DNA of 64,000 nt from Roseburia hominis A2-183 (GCF_000225345.1 NC_015977.1:151501-215500); one strand, 5' to 3'; shown: positions 7,499 through 16,419, counted from the stretch's first letter. Numbers and translations: made by a program. The notes: generated by a model from the letters alone, not told the origin.

Positions 7499-8683
7499 AT
7501 GAAAAAGATACTGGTGATAAGAGGGATTTCAGCGTATGACGTACTGGGAAGAGCGGCGGATGAAATCTGTGAGGGATTCCGCAAATGCGGATATCAGGTA
7601 GATATGATCGGGGCGACAGAACCCGGAGCGGATGACAGGTTTATAGAATGTCTGGAACACCGGGATCAGTATGCATTTTATTTTTCCATACAGGCGATCC
7701 TGTGGAATCTGGAAAGCGAAAATCTGCCGGAACTTGCGGAGATGAAGCGTGTCGGCTGGATTGTGGACGATCCGGTGTACCACCAGAAAAGAATCTGGGG
7801 AAGCCTGGGAACAAACGCCCGTCTTCTGATGGTGCGCGATTCGCACGCGGCGCAGCTGCGGGAGGAATTTTCAAAGTTCGAGCGGGTGGAGACGCTGTAT
7901 CATGGCGGATTTCTGCCGGAGGGCCGGGTACCGTACCACAAGAAGGACATTGCCTTGTTTTTTCCGGGAACGTACAAACCGCTGCGGGATTCCGAGAGCA
8001 GGATTGACGCGATACCGGGCGTGTTCGGAACCATAGCAAAACAGGTAATGCCCCGCATTGTGGGAGAGCATCTGGCGAGCTCCTGGACAGAGGAAGTGCG
8101 GAACTATCTCCGGGAGATCGGATTTGAATACAGTGAGGATGAGTTTTTTGCGATGCAGAAAGTGCTCGAACCGCTGGACCAGTACCAGAGAGACTATATG
8201 CGCCAGAGCATCATAGAGACACTCCTGACAAACGGTCTGAAAGTCGCGGTGGTCGGTGCTGGATGGGATGCCTATGACGGCGCGGGCAGGGAAAATCTGG
8301 AAATACTTTCCTCAGAGGGCGTCGATATCACAGAAGTGATAAAGCTGATGCAGCGCTCGCGCATTGTGATCAACAATACGAACATACTGGACGGCATGCA
8401 TGAGCGCATTTTTACGGCGATGCTTGCGGGAGCCGTGTGTGTGACAAACGAGTACACGCTGTTGAGCAAATTACTGGTACCTGAAAAGGAGATTGTGACC
8501 TTCCCGCTGAACAGACTGGAGGAGCTTCCGCTTCAAATCAAAGATCTTCTGGAGCATGAGGAACGGGCGGCGGAAATTGCCGAAGCGGGGTATCAGAAAG
8601 CGCTGGCACATCATACCTGGCAGCACCGCGGGGAGCAGATCGTAAAATGGATGGAAGACGGCGGCGATTTTCAGTATGAATAG
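7499..8683 (+). CDS. CgeB-like glycosyltransferase (type B)
   Basis: A 394-residue GT-B type enzyme beginning MKKILVIRGISAYDVLGRAA. It differs from the type A paralogues by a second-half core of the form MRQSIIETLLTNGLKVAVVG, then RIVINNTNILDGMHERIF, TAMLAGAVCVTNEY and a C-terminal HHTWQHRGEQI. The start at 7499 is chosen because GAGGAG lies 7 bases upstream; an ATG five codons earlier is the end of that box. It heads the operon that continues into pseB. The role is sugar transfer onto the flagellin glycan; specificity is unknown. Confidence 0.82.
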   Translation: MKKILVIRGISAYDVLGRAADEICEGFRKCGYQVDMIGATEPGADDRFIECLEHRDQYAFYFSIQAILWNLESENLPELAEMKRVGWIVDDPVYHQKRIWGSLGTNARLLMVRDSHAAQLREEFSKFERVETLYHGGFLPEGRVPYHKKDIALFFPGTYKPLRDSESRIDAIPGVFGTIAKQVMPRIVGEHLASSWTEEVRNYLREIGFEYSEDEFFAMQKVLEPLDQYQRDYMRQSIIETLLTNGLKVAVVGAGWDAYDGAGRENLEILSSEGVDITEVIKLMQRSRIVINNTNILDGMHERIFTAMLAGAVCVTNEYTLLSKLLVPEKEIVTFPLNRLEELPLQIKDLLEHEERAAEIAEAGYQKALAHHTWQHRGEQIVKWMEDGGDFQYE

Positions 8684-8763
8684 AGGTTATGAGAACGGAC
8701 AAAAAGTTCGATATAAACTATGATATGGCAACAGGATGTTGCGGGAAAGTAGGAGGCTTACAT

Positions 8764-9756
8764 ATGTTAAACGGAAAGACAATATTGGTTACAGGCGGAA
8801 CGGGATCCTTCGGAAATGCGTTTACGCAGTATGTGCTGGATCATTATGATGTGAAGAAGATTATTATTTATTCCAGAGATGAATATAAGCAGTTTATCAT
8901 GAGCAACAAATTTAAAAAGTACGGCGATAAGCTCCGGTTCTTTATCGGAGATGTCAGAGACAGGGAGCGTCTGTACCGTGCGTTTGACGGAGTGGATTAT
9001 GTCGTTCATGCTGCAGCATTAAAGCAGGTTCCGGCGTGCGAATATAACCCGATGGAGGCAGTGAAGACCAACATTAACGGAGCGATGAATATCGTCGATG
9101 CAGCATTAGACTGCGGCGTAAAGCGCGTGGTTGCCCTGTCCACAGATAAGGCGGTAAATCCGATCAACCTCTATGGCGGTACAAAGCTTGTATCGGACAA
9201 GCTCTTTATTGCCGCGAATGCATATGCGGGAGCCAAAAATGTCTGCTTTTCCATCGTGCGTTACGGCAATGTTGCGGGAAGCCGCGGATCGGTTATTCCG
9301 TTCTTCCGTAATCTGGTAGAGAACGGGGAGAAGGCGCTTCCGATTACCGATTATCGGATGACACGTTTCTGGATCAGCCTGGATGAAGGCGTGCAGCTTG
9401 TTATTAAGGCACTGTCGGAAGCCAAGGGCGGTGAGACGTTTATTTCCAAGATTCCTTCCTTTAAGATCACAGATCTCGCGCAGGCGATCCTGCCGGGATG
9501 TGAGATGCCGGAGGTCGGCATCCGTGAGGGAGAGAAGCTTCATGAGATCATGGTTACGCGTGAGGACTCCATGATGACCTACGAATATGAGAAGCATTTC
9601 ATTGTATATCCGCACTTCGAGTGGTGGGATGATTCCAAGATCCAGGCAGGCGGCAAGCGTGTGGAGCAGGGCTTTGAGTACAGCTCGGGAACCAACACGG
9701 AATGGCTGTCGGTAGAACAGATTCAGGAAATGCTTAAGACTGTGAAAGAACACTAA
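8764..9756 (+). CDS. pseB: UDP-GlcNAc 4,6-dehydratase (5-inverting), PseB
   Basis: First step of pseudaminic acid synthesis: UDP-GlcNAc to UDP-2-acetamido-2,6-dideoxy-beta-L-arabino-hexos-4-ulose. A 330-residue short-chain dehydrogenase with the NADP site TGGTGSFG at residues 10-17, the catalytic STDKA segment (D128, K129) and Y137-x3-K141 in LYGGTKLVSDK. RYGNVAGSRGSVIPFF, MTRFWISL and GEKLHEIM are typical of the PseB/FlaA1 group, and the protein lacks the membrane domain of the larger CapD-type enzymes. The start at 8764 has AGGAGG 8 bases upstream; the 25-codon extension in frame is not supported. It is followed by pseA-like, hisH and hisF genes. Confidence 0.93.
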   Translation: MLNGKTILVTGGTGSFGNAFTQYVLDHYDVKKIIIYSRDEYKQFIMSNKFKKYGDKLRFFIGDVRDRERLYRAFDGVDYVVHAAALKQVPACEYNPMEAVKTNINGAMNIVDAALDCGVKRVVALSTDKAVNPINLYGGTKLVSDKLFIAANAYAGAKNVCFSIVRYGNVAGSRGSVIPFFRNLVENGEKALPITDYRMTRFWISLDEGVQLVIKALSEAKGGETFISKIPSFKITDLAQAILPGCEMPEVGIREGEKLHEIMVTREDSMMTYEYEKHFIVYPHFEWWDDSKIQAGGKRVEQGFEYSSGTNTEWLSVEQIQEMLKTVKEH

Positions 9757-9771
9757 TGGAGGAAATCAATC

Positions 9772-10941
9772 ATGATTAAATATTGCAAGAGATGTTGCCT
9801 GCCAAGTACCAAACCTCATCTTTCTTTTGATGAAGAGGGAATCTGTAATGCCTGCAGGAATTATGAGAACCGCAAATCCGTAGACTGGGATGAGAGAAAA
9901 GCAGAGCTGATGGAGATTCTGGACCGCTATCGTTCCAAGGATCACTCAAACTGGGACTGCATTATTCCGGTCAGTGGCGGAAAAGACAGTACCTATCAGG
10001 TAATTACCATGCTGGAGCTGGGCATGAACCCGCTCTGCGTGACCGCGACAACCTGCGATCTTACACCGATCGGAAGAGAGAACATCGAGAATATCAAAAA
10101 GATGGGTGTGGATTACATCGAAGTGACGACCAACCGTGTGGTACGTGCGAAGCTCAACCGCATCGGACTGACAGAGGTAGGAGACATTTCCTGGCCGGAG
10201 CATGTCAGCATTTTCACGGTACCGGTGCGTATGGCGGTGAACTTTAACGTCCCGCTGATTATCTGGGGAGAGAATTCGCAGAACGAGTATGGCGGACCGG
10301 CGGCAGCAGTTGAAAATAACGTGCTGGACCGCAGATGGCTGGAAGAGTTCGGCGGTATGCTCGGTCTCCGCGTGAATGACCTGATCGGTCAGGAAGGCAT
10401 AACGAAAAAGGATCTGATTCCGTTTACGTATCCGACGGATGAAGAGTTGAAGCGCGTCGGCGTGACGGGAATCTTCCTGGGATACTACATTCCGTGGGAA
10501 GGCCTCCACAATGTTCTGGTTGCAAAGGCGCACGGATTTAAGAGCTGGGGCAAAGTGGTCGAGGGCGATTATGACGACTATGAGAATCTCGATAACTATC
10601 AGGCGGGAATCCATGAATACTTCAAGTACCTGAAGTTCGGATTCGGACGCTGCTCGGATCAGGCATCCATGCATATCCGCAGGGGACGCATCTCCCGTGA
10701 GGAGGCAATGCAGGTGGTAAAGGAGCGCGACGGCGCATTCCGCTGGACTTACCTGGACAAAAAGCTGGAGGATATCCTCGAGCCGATCGGTATTACGGTA
10801 GACGAGTTTATCAAGATCTGCGATGAGTTTACGAACAAGAAGCTTTTCCTGACGGACAAGAATGGTAAGCTGATCAAGGATAAAAACGGTAATCTGACCA
10901 AGATAAACTATGACAATGTAGAAGAGAAAGACAACAAATAA
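9772..10941 (+). CDS. pseA: N-acetyl sugar amidotransferase, PseA/WbpG family
   Basis: A 389-residue amidotransferase of the PseA/WbpG/LegA family. These enzymes use ammonia passed from a HisH/HisF-like pair to turn an N-acetyl group on the sugar into an acetamidino group. N-terminal zinc-type cysteines C5, C8, C9, C25 and C28 are present, followed by the PP-loop SGGKDS at residues 68-73, which binds ATP for acetyl activation. The next gene, hisH, starts on the last base of its stop codon (TAATG overlap), so the three subunits should be made together. With pseB beside it, the likely product is an acetamidino pseudaminic acid; a legionaminic-type substrate cannot be excluded. Confidence 0.9.
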   Translation: MIKYCKRCCLPSTKPHLSFDEEGICNACRNYENRKSVDWDERKAELMEILDRYRSKDHSNWDCIIPVSGGKDSTYQVITMLELGMNPLCVTATTCDLTPIGRENIENIKKMGVDYIEVTTNRVVRAKLNRIGLTEVGDISWPEHVSIFTVPVRMAVNFNVPLIIWGENSQNEYGGPAAAVENNVLDRRWLEEFGGMLGLRVNDLIGQEGITKKDLIPFTYPTDEELKRVGVTGIFLGYYIPWEGLHNVLVAKAHGFKSWGKVVEGDYDDYENLDNYQAGIHEYFKYLKFGFGRCSDQASMHIRRGRISREEAMQVVKERDGAFRWTYLDKKLEDILEPIGITVDEFIKICDEFTNKKLFLTDKNGKLIKDKNGNLTKINYDNVEEKDNK

Positions 10942-11555
10942 TGGAAACAGTCATTATAGATTATGGAATGGGCAATCTGCTTTCCGTACAGAGAGCGTTT
11001 GAAAAATGCGGATCGGATGCGGTAATCATCGATAATCCGCTCGACCTTAGGGAGGCAGAGCATATTGTGCTTCCCGGGGTCGGCGCTTTCCCGGATGCAA
11101 TGAATAATCTAAGAGACGGCGGATGGATTGAGGAATTAAACCGCGCCGTGCTTGAAAAAGAGACACCGATTCTTGGAATCTGTCTTGGGATGCAGCTGCT
11201 GGCAGAGCGGGGCTATGAGGTCTGCGAGTGCGAGGGACTGGGATATATTCCGGGCGAGATCGTGCGTTTTGAACAGACACAGGCGAAGGAAAGAATCCCG
11301 CATGTCGGATGGAACGACATTGAAAAGCGCGTGGAAACGCCTCTCTTTGATGGAATTGAAGATGGAACGAACTACTACTTTGTGCACAGCTATCATTTTA
11401 AAGTGAGGGATGAGGAGAATATTGCCGCGGTTACTCCGTACTGCGGTGAGTTTGTCTCGGCAGTGGCAAAAGATCATATTGTCGGTACGCAGTTTCATCC
11501 GGAGAAGAGCCAGAAAGCCGGTTTTCGCCTGATTAAGAATTTTCTGGCGATGTGA
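10941..11555 (+). CDS. hisH: Glutamine amidotransferase, HisH-like (sugar-cluster type)
   Basis: A 204-residue class I glutaminase that releases ammonia from glutamine. The catalytic Cys is C81 in GICLGMQLL and the His/Glu pair is H186/E188 in FHPEKSQ; the oxyanion strand PGVGAF is at about 45-50. Its start overlaps the stop of the PseA-like gene and it is followed by a HisF-like gene. No other histidine genes are near. This pairing with a PseA-like enzyme is the arrangement found in acetamidino-sugar clusters (WbpG-HisH2-HisF2), so it should feed ammonia to sugar amidation and not to histidine synthesis. Confidence 0.92.
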   Translation: METVIIDYGMGNLLSVQRAFEKCGSDAVIIDNPLDLREAEHIVLPGVGAFPDAMNNLRDGGWIEELNRAVLEKETPILGICLGMQLLAERGYEVCECEGLGYIPGEIVRFEQTQAKERIPHVGWNDIEKRVETPLFDGIEDGTNYYFVHSYHFKVRDEENIAAVTPYCGEFVSAVAKDHIVGTQFHPEKSQKAGFRLIKNFLAM

Positions 11556-11586
11556 CGGAAGAGAGAAAGGGAGCAGAGATAGAGAG

Positions 11587-12345
11587 ATGTTAAAAGTTCG
11601 CGTGATTCCTACCTTGCTGTACAAATCAGTAGGCCTGGTGAAGGGTGTGGGATTTAACTCCTGGAGAAGAGTGGATACGGTATTGCCGGCGATTAAAGTA
11701 TACAACATGCGCGAGGTGGACGAGCTCATTTTGGTGGATATTGAGGCAACCAAAGAGGGGCGCGATCCGGATTACGAGTCCATCCGTGATTTTTCGAGAG
11801 AGTGTTTTGTGCCGTTCTGCGTGGGCGGCGGAATCTGTAATATAGAGCAGATCCGGCAGCTCCTCCGGGCCGGTGCGGATAAAGTTGCGATCAACAGTGC
11901 AGCGTACGACAATCTGGAACTGATAACGGAAGGCGCCAGATTATTCGGATCACAGTGCATTGTGGCAAGCATAGACTGCAGGAAGATCGACGGTTCCTAC
12001 CGCTGTTTTTCGCATAACGGCGAAGTTGACACGGGATATTCGCTGGAAGAATGGGTCCAGAAAGTCGTGGAAGCCGGTGCCGGTGAGATTCTGCTGACCT
12101 CGGTGGAACTGGATGGAACCATGCAGGGCTACGATGTAGAGATGATAAAGATCGCGACAGAGTTAGTGAATGTTCCGGTGATTGCATCCGGCGGTGCCGG
12201 CAGTTACGAAGATATGTACCAGGCAATTACGCAGGGCGGAGCATCGGCGGTTGCAGCGGCGAGCATCTATCATTTTACGGAACAGACACCCAGGGAGGCA
12301 AAGGAATATCTGGGAGAGCGGGGCATACCGGTACGAATCAAATAA
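11587..12345 (+). CDS. hisF: HisF-like ammonia-channelling barrel (sugar-cluster type)
   Basis: A 252-residue beta-alpha barrel of the HisF family: VRVIPTLLYKSVGLVKGVGF at the N-terminus, LVDIEATKEGRDPDY, CVGGGI, ADKVAINSAA, IDCRK and IASGGAGSYEDM. In biosynthetic HisF the N-terminal motif reads PCLDV, where Asp11 is catalytic; here the aligned position is Leu (PTLLY), so imidazole ring formation is not expected. Loss of that Asp fits the accessory HisF2 type that only channels ammonia to a sugar amidotransferase. It is co-directional with the PseA-like and HisH-like genes. Confidence 0.88.
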   Translation: MLKVRVIPTLLYKSVGLVKGVGFNSWRRVDTVLPAIKVYNMREVDELILVDIEATKEGRDPDYESIRDFSRECFVPFCVGGGICNIEQIRQLLRAGADKVAINSAAYDNLELITEGARLFGSQCIVASIDCRKIDGSYRCFSHNGEVDTGYSLEEWVQKVVEAGAGEILLTSVELDGTMQGYDVEMIKIATELVNVPVIASGGAGSYEDMYQAITQGGASAVAAASIYHFTEQTPREAKEYLGERGIPVRIK

Positions 12346-12379
12346 TGGTTTTGCGGGTGCGCCAAAATAAGGAGCGAAT

Positions 12380-13960
12380 ATGGAACTCGGAACATTCATC
12401 GGACAAATCTGCCGTTATAGCAGGCAGGAATATTTTGAATGTTATGGACAGATAGAAGAACGGCTTCATAATTTGGAGAAAATACTGGGAACGCTGGAGG
12501 AATCGCAGCGCAGCATGATATTGGAGCAGATGGAGCACCAGGCAGGAGAAGCACCTGTCTGGATGCGGATACATCTGCTTTCTTTTTGTATGAAAGTGTC
12601 AAAGACGCCGGCTTATACGCAGGAGCTGCTGCAAACAGTGCTGGATGCAGACTGGAATGAAGTGGGGGAATATGAGAAGCTCAGCGATTACTGGCAGATT
12701 GGTACGGCTGTGTTTGCCGATGCGCGGCTCAAAGGGGAGCGGACACAGGAACAGCTCGCGGCGCTGTACCGGATGCTGTTTGATGCTTTCTGCGGGGCGC
12801 TGGGAATCAAGGGACGGAACTATGTTCCGGTAGAGGAGAGAGACGGGAATCTGGTCTTTGTGATGACCTCACAGGTGCTCGGCCAGAACCATGCGCCGAC
12901 AAAGACATTGCTCGACCGTTGCCTGGTGCTAAAGAAGTACCTGAGGAAGAAGGTCGTGATCATCAACACGGCGATGCAGATTTCCGGAAAAGGTGCGGGG
13001 CCGTTCTACGATCTCTGTGAGGCGGGCTATCTGCCGGAATTGTGCAGCTTTGATCACATCGAGTTTCAGGGAGAAGTGTTCGAGTTTCATCAATGTGCGA
13101 ATGATATGCCGAATCTGGATACGATGGTACAGCTGGTGCAGATGATTCGGGAGCGGAAGCCCTGTTATCTGCTCGATATCGGAGGAAGCGACATCTGTGC
13201 GGATATTTGCGGTATGTTCGTGCCGGAGATTACGGTGGGGACGGTTTTTTCGGCGGTGGCGATGTCCTGTGGGGAATACCAGTTGCTGGACGGAAAGCCG
13301 GGAACAGGAGATCTGCCTGTGCTGGAACGCCTGGGAGTGGATGCGGAAAAAATAGCTGCTGCCAGATTTACATTTGTATTTAAGCCGCAGGAACACCACT
13401 ATACCAGACAGGAGCTGGGGATCTGGGAACACGGATTTGTCCTGATGATCGTGGGATGGCGGCTGGATTCGGAAATTGCCGATGATTTTCTGGCGATGCT
13501 GGATCGGATTGCCGCACAAAGAGAGAATGTGCAGGTAGTCTTTATGGGACGCTATGAGTCCTGGCAAAGCATACAGACGGGCTATGAGAGACTGTGGAAG
13601 CATACGCGGTATCTCGGGAAACAGGAGGATGCGCTCGCCGTTTTCGCGTGCGGAGATCTCTATGTGAATCCCAGACGTGCAGGCGGCGGAAGCTCTGTGG
13701 CGGAGGCGCTGTATCAGGGACTGCCGGCGGTGACGCTGCCCGAAGGAGATGTCTCGGCTGCAGCCGGCGAGGCGTTTCGCGTGCGTGATTATGAACAGAT
13801 GGAGCGGGAGATCCTGCGCTACATGGATGATGCCGGATATTACGGCCGGCAGTCCGCCCGCGCCAGGGAGCGTGCGAAGGAACTGCTCGACAGCAGAAAA
13901 AGCTTTGGGGAAGCGATTGAAAAGCTGGAGGAGAAGATAAAAGATGGTGTGTCGTGCTAA
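12380..13960 (+). CDS. GT-B glycosyltransferase with helical N-terminal domain
   Basis: A 526-residue protein. Residues 1-150 are helical. Residues 150-300 form the first Rossmann domain (VFVMTSQVLGQNHAPTKTLL, LVLKKYLRKKVVIINTAM), and residues 330-526 a GT-B donor domain with FVLMIVGWRLDS, VQVVFMGRYESW and NPRRAGGGSSVAEALYQGLP, typical of GT4/GT41-like enzymes. The overall order recalls HMW1C-type protein N- or O-glucosyltransferases, but that is only a resemblance. AAGGAG lies 7 bases before the ATG. The last codons, ending GVSC and the stop, lie inside the left arm of the second giant palindrome. It is likely a cytoplasmic glycosyltransferase for flagellin or its glycan. Confidence 0.78.
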   Translation: MELGTFIGQICRYSRQEYFECYGQIEERLHNLEKILGTLEESQRSMILEQMEHQAGEAPVWMRIHLLSFCMKVSKTPAYTQELLQTVLDADWNEVGEYEKLSDYWQIGTAVFADARLKGERTQEQLAALYRMLFDAFCGALGIKGRNYVPVEERDGNLVFVMTSQVLGQNHAPTKTLLDRCLVLKKYLRKKVVIINTAMQISGKGAGPFYDLCEAGYLPELCSFDHIEFQGEVFEFHQCANDMPNLDTMVQLVQMIRERKPCYLLDIGGSDICADICGMFVPEITVGTVFSAVAMSCGEYQLLDGKPGTGDLPVLERLGVDAEKIAAARFTFVFKPQEHHYTRQELGIWEHGFVLMIVGWRLDSEIADDFLAMLDRIAAQRENVQVVFMGRYESWQSIQTGYERLWKHTRYLGKQEDALAVFACGDLYVNPRRAGGGSSVAEALYQGLPAVTLPEGDVSAAAGEAFRVRDYEQMEREILRYMDDAGYYGRQSARARERAKELLDSRKSFGEAIEKLEEKIKDGVSC

Positions 13961-14526
13961 GCATACCTTGCTTTGATAAGTAATACTATAAGAAACACAC
14001 TTGGGGATTTCATGTGGAAATGCAACTGGAAATTCGGATCAAAAAATATGGCATTTCTAACCGACCGGATGTCTGCATCTTCGATGATCCGTGTCTTTCC
14101 AAGTTTGGAGCACTCCGCGGGTCATGTCCGCATCCCGGAAGACAATTTGTAGGACTTTTGTGCGTGTCCCTTATGGCACCTCTGAGCAAAACATAACCGC
14201 GCGAAGCCGATGTCTGAGTCGGCATCTGCCTTATTTTCAATAGCAGATGCCCGCGAGTTTCGGTTCGCGCGGTTTTATATTGTCTGTGAAGAGGTGCCAT
14301 TAGGGACACCAGAAAGTCCGCCCATTGTCTCCGGTGTGTCGGACATGCACCCGTCGGATTGTCCAAACGTGGAAGAGACACGGAATCCGATGCAGACATT
14401 CAGCCGGAAGAAATGCTCACATTTTTCTCCAACGAATTTCCATCTGCATTTCCATCTGAAATCCCACGATGTGGTCTTCTTATAGTATTACTTATCACCC
14501 AAAAGGGGGCTATGCTTATCGCGACA
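13950..14526. repeat. Giant palindromic element, copy 2 (convergent junction)
   Basis: About 577 bp between a rightward GT-B gene and a leftward GT8 gene. The outer arms 13950-13965 and 14511-14526 pair in 14 of 16 positions and lie within the 3-prime coding ends of both genes. Next come GATAAGTAATACTATAAGAA and its inverted copy, which contains the stop codon of the leftward gene (14488-14490). The middle stem CCGGATGTCTGCATC pairs with GATGCAGACATTCAGCCGG, and the apical helix CGGCATCTGC (14220-14229) pairs with GCAGATGCCCG (14243-14253). The conserved central hairpin ACCGCGCGAA / TTCGCGCGGT is shared with copies 1 and 3. Confidence 0.92.
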
Positions 14527-15357
14527 GCTCGTTCTTTCTAAAATGATCTCGTATTTTTCGATAATGTCGAGCAGCTGCTTATGCTCCAGCCGGAGATTGC
14601 TGATATAATTGATAACTGTCGGATCTGTCACAATCTCATGCAGGGTGTGTTCCATCAGATCTTCATAAAAGGGAACGTCTTTCGCATAATCCCACCAGAG
14701 CTGTTCGATGTCGCAGTGAAAACAGTTGCCCTCCCACGGCTTGGAGCCGCAGAAATGAACGATGGCAGCCTGCGTGCGGACGGTCTCATAGTGCAGATTG
14801 TGTGCGGTATACGCTGTCCGTGCGGGCAGGTTGTAGACTTTGGGATCAAGCGGAAGAACAGCGGAAAGTTCTTTTTGCAGGAAAAATGGCTCCCAGGATG
14901 CGTCACAATCCAGATTGAAAAGCAGTACCCCGTCTGCAATGCCGGACGCTGTCTGGCAGGCAGCGAGCATATGATGCGTCAGGTCGGCTGCATACAGCGC
15001 GGACAGGGGGGCATTGACAATGACGTCGGAATCCAGATAGAGGATGCGCGGCAAATCTGCCGGGAGAATCCGGGGAATAGACAGATAAAAGAGACTCTCT
15101 GGGGCTGCCGGTGCAGCGTTGTCATCTGCGGAAAGCGGAATCTGATCCTCCGATAGCCGGCAGTCGTTTATGACAAGCGGATGCGTGTGGGTCAGTGTGC
15201 GCAAAAAATCAAAATCGGCAGGGCACAGTTCCCGATGCAGGACATAGACGTCAATGGGACATGCATTATTTTTCAGAAGGGAATGAAGCATGACATAGGT
15301 GTATGGCAGATAGTATTTGCTGACAGATACCGCAATGTTCATTGGTTCGGGCTTCAT
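14488..15357 (-). CDS. Glycosyltransferase family 8
   Basis: A 289-residue retaining GT-A enzyme. The GT8 features are MNIAVSVSKYYLPYTYVMLHS at the start, the metal-binding DxD motif in RILYLDSDVIVNAPLSALY (about 95-113), and the C-terminal AIVHFCGSKPWEGN segment with the family His and Lys-Pro-Trp motif. It likely transfers glucose or galactose from a UDP-sugar. GGAGGAA precedes the ATG at 15357, which overlaps the stop of the upstream GT8 gene by 4 bases (ATGA). Its last twelve or so residues (CRDKHSPLLGDK) are encoded by the right arm of the second palindrome, so this tail looks acquired. Confidence 0.88.
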   Translation of the reverse strand: MKPEPMNIAVSVSKYYLPYTYVMLHSLLKNNACPIDVYVLHRELCPADFDFLRTLTHTHPLVINDCRLSEDQIPLSADDNAAPAAPESLFYLSIPRILPADLPRILYLDSDVIVNAPLSALYAADLTHHMLAACQTASGIADGVLLFNLDCDASWEPFFLQKELSAVLPLDPKVYNLPARTAYTAHNLHYETVRTQAAIVHFCGSKPWEGNCFHCDIEQLWWDYAKDVPFYEDLMEHTLHEIVTDPTVINYISNLRLEHKQLLDIIEKYEIILERTSCRDKHSPLLGDK

Positions 15358-16328
15358 GAAATGGTTCCTCCGTGCGTTTCTAAAAGCTGTTCGTAGGTTT
15401 CAAGTTTCTGGTAGAGTGCGGCGTTTTTTTGCGCCAGATCCGCAATGTACGGATTGAGCGGGGAGTCCATAATATTTTCGCGCAGGGCCTCCTCCAATAA
15501 CTGGCGGTAAAACGGCGTGTGTTTTGCGTATTCCCACCAGAGCCATTCGATGTCATAGTGTAGGAAGTTGCCGCGCCATGGCTTGGAGGACGCATAGTGA
15601 ATGATGACACCCCGCTGCTTTAATTCGTCGTAATGGATATTATAGTCGTCATATCCGTATCGCGCATTCAGATTGTACAGAAAGGGATCGACAAAAAGTG
15701 TGTCCTGGTAATGACAGTAATTTAAGAGATCCTGATCCGGATATTCGATCGCATAATGCAGTTTCCTTGCCGTATCCATATAGGTCTGGAAGGAATAGTC
15801 CGGGCGGAGGGCGGCGAGATTGTAAAGAATCATGCCGGAGTTGAAATAGGAAAAACCGTGTTCAAAGAGCGGTGCAAATAAAACATCCCGGTAATTTCCG
15901 AACGGGGGATGGCAGGTAAATTCTTTGCAGGCAGCGATAAGCTTTGAACCAAAATCCAACTCATACAGATCATAGACCGGCGCATTTACAATAATGTCGG
16001 TATCCAGGTAAAGCGCACGGTCGACCGAAGCGGGAAGAAGATCTGTGATCGCAAGCCGGAAGTAGGCTTCGATCCCCCAGCTGCTGGTTTTAAGAACTTC
16101 GGGTGGAGGAAGCAGGGAATCCGGAACATACACCAGGGATATATGCACGGCAAACTGCTGACTTAATGTCTGCAGGGTGGCTTCATCCTCGGGGGTAAGC
16201 TCATGATGCAGAATATAGACCGATACAGGTTCCGGGTGATGGCATAAAAAAGAGTACAGCATCACATAGGCGTACTTTACATAAAGCCGGTTGATAGCGA
16301 TGACCAGATTGATAGGCGTATGATTCAT
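15354..16328 (-). CDS. Glycosyltransferase family 8
   Basis: A 324-residue GT8 paralogue of the downstream gene. It has INLVIAINRLYVKYAYVMLY, the DxD motif in RALYLDTDIIVNAPVYDLYE (about 112-131), YFNSGMILYNL, and HYASSKPWRGNFLHYDIEWL near the C-terminus. The C-terminal coiled helix (AALYQKLETYEQLLETHGG) may pair with the similar helix of its neighbour. It is the first gene of a leftward pair, translationally coupled by ATGA, with a sigma-28-type promoter about 40 bases upstream. It probably adds a hexose to the flagellin glycan. Confidence 0.88.
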   Translation of the reverse strand: MNHTPINLVIAINRLYVKYAYVMLYSFLCHHPEPVSVYILHHELTPEDEATLQTLSQQFAVHISLVYVPDSLLPPPEVLKTSSWGIEAYFRLAITDLLPASVDRALYLDTDIIVNAPVYDLYELDFGSKLIAACKEFTCHPPFGNYRDVLFAPLFEHGFSYFNSGMILYNLAALRPDYSFQTYMDTARKLHYAIEYPDQDLLNYCHYQDTLFVDPFLYNLNARYGYDDYNIHYDELKQRGVIIHYASSKPWRGNFLHYDIEWLWWEYAKHTPFYRQLLEEALRENIMDSPLNPYIADLAQKNAALYQKLETYEQLLETHGGTIS

Positions 16329-16367
16329 AAAAAATATCCTTTTCTGAGGTTATAATATCTTAAGGTT

Positions 16368-16394
16368 ATATCGGTTTAGACGGAGGGAAAGTTA
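16368..16394 (-). promoter_or_regulatory. Sigma-28-type promoter, leftward
   Basis: On the minus strand: TAAC (complement of 16391-16394), a 16-base spacer and a perfect CCGATAT (complement of 16368-16374). It would drive the two GT8 genes. Its -35 box shares bases with the rightward sigma-28 site. Confidence 0.65.
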
Positions 16395-16419
16395 ATAAAT
16401 GGATCGCAGATACCGATAT
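16393..16419 (+). promoter_or_regulatory. Sigma-28-type promoter, rightward
   Basis: TAAT (16393-16396), a 16-base spacer and a perfect CCGATAT (16413-16419), placed 30 bases before the ATG at 16449. Spacing equals that of the flagellin promoter. Confidence 0.68.

Noticed and set aside
8689..8763. A 25-codon N-terminal extension of PseB.
   Set aside because: PseB homologues start at the MLNGKT position, which has AGGAGG correctly spaced; the upstream ATG has none. Similar extensions of pseG, the 27067 and 34711 genes and the FliD-like gene were dropped for the same reason.
10941..12345. hisH and hisF as part of histidine biosynthesis.
   Set aside because: No other his genes are present, the HisF catalytic Asp is missing and the genes are coupled to a PseA-like amidotransferase, so a sugar-amidation role fits better.
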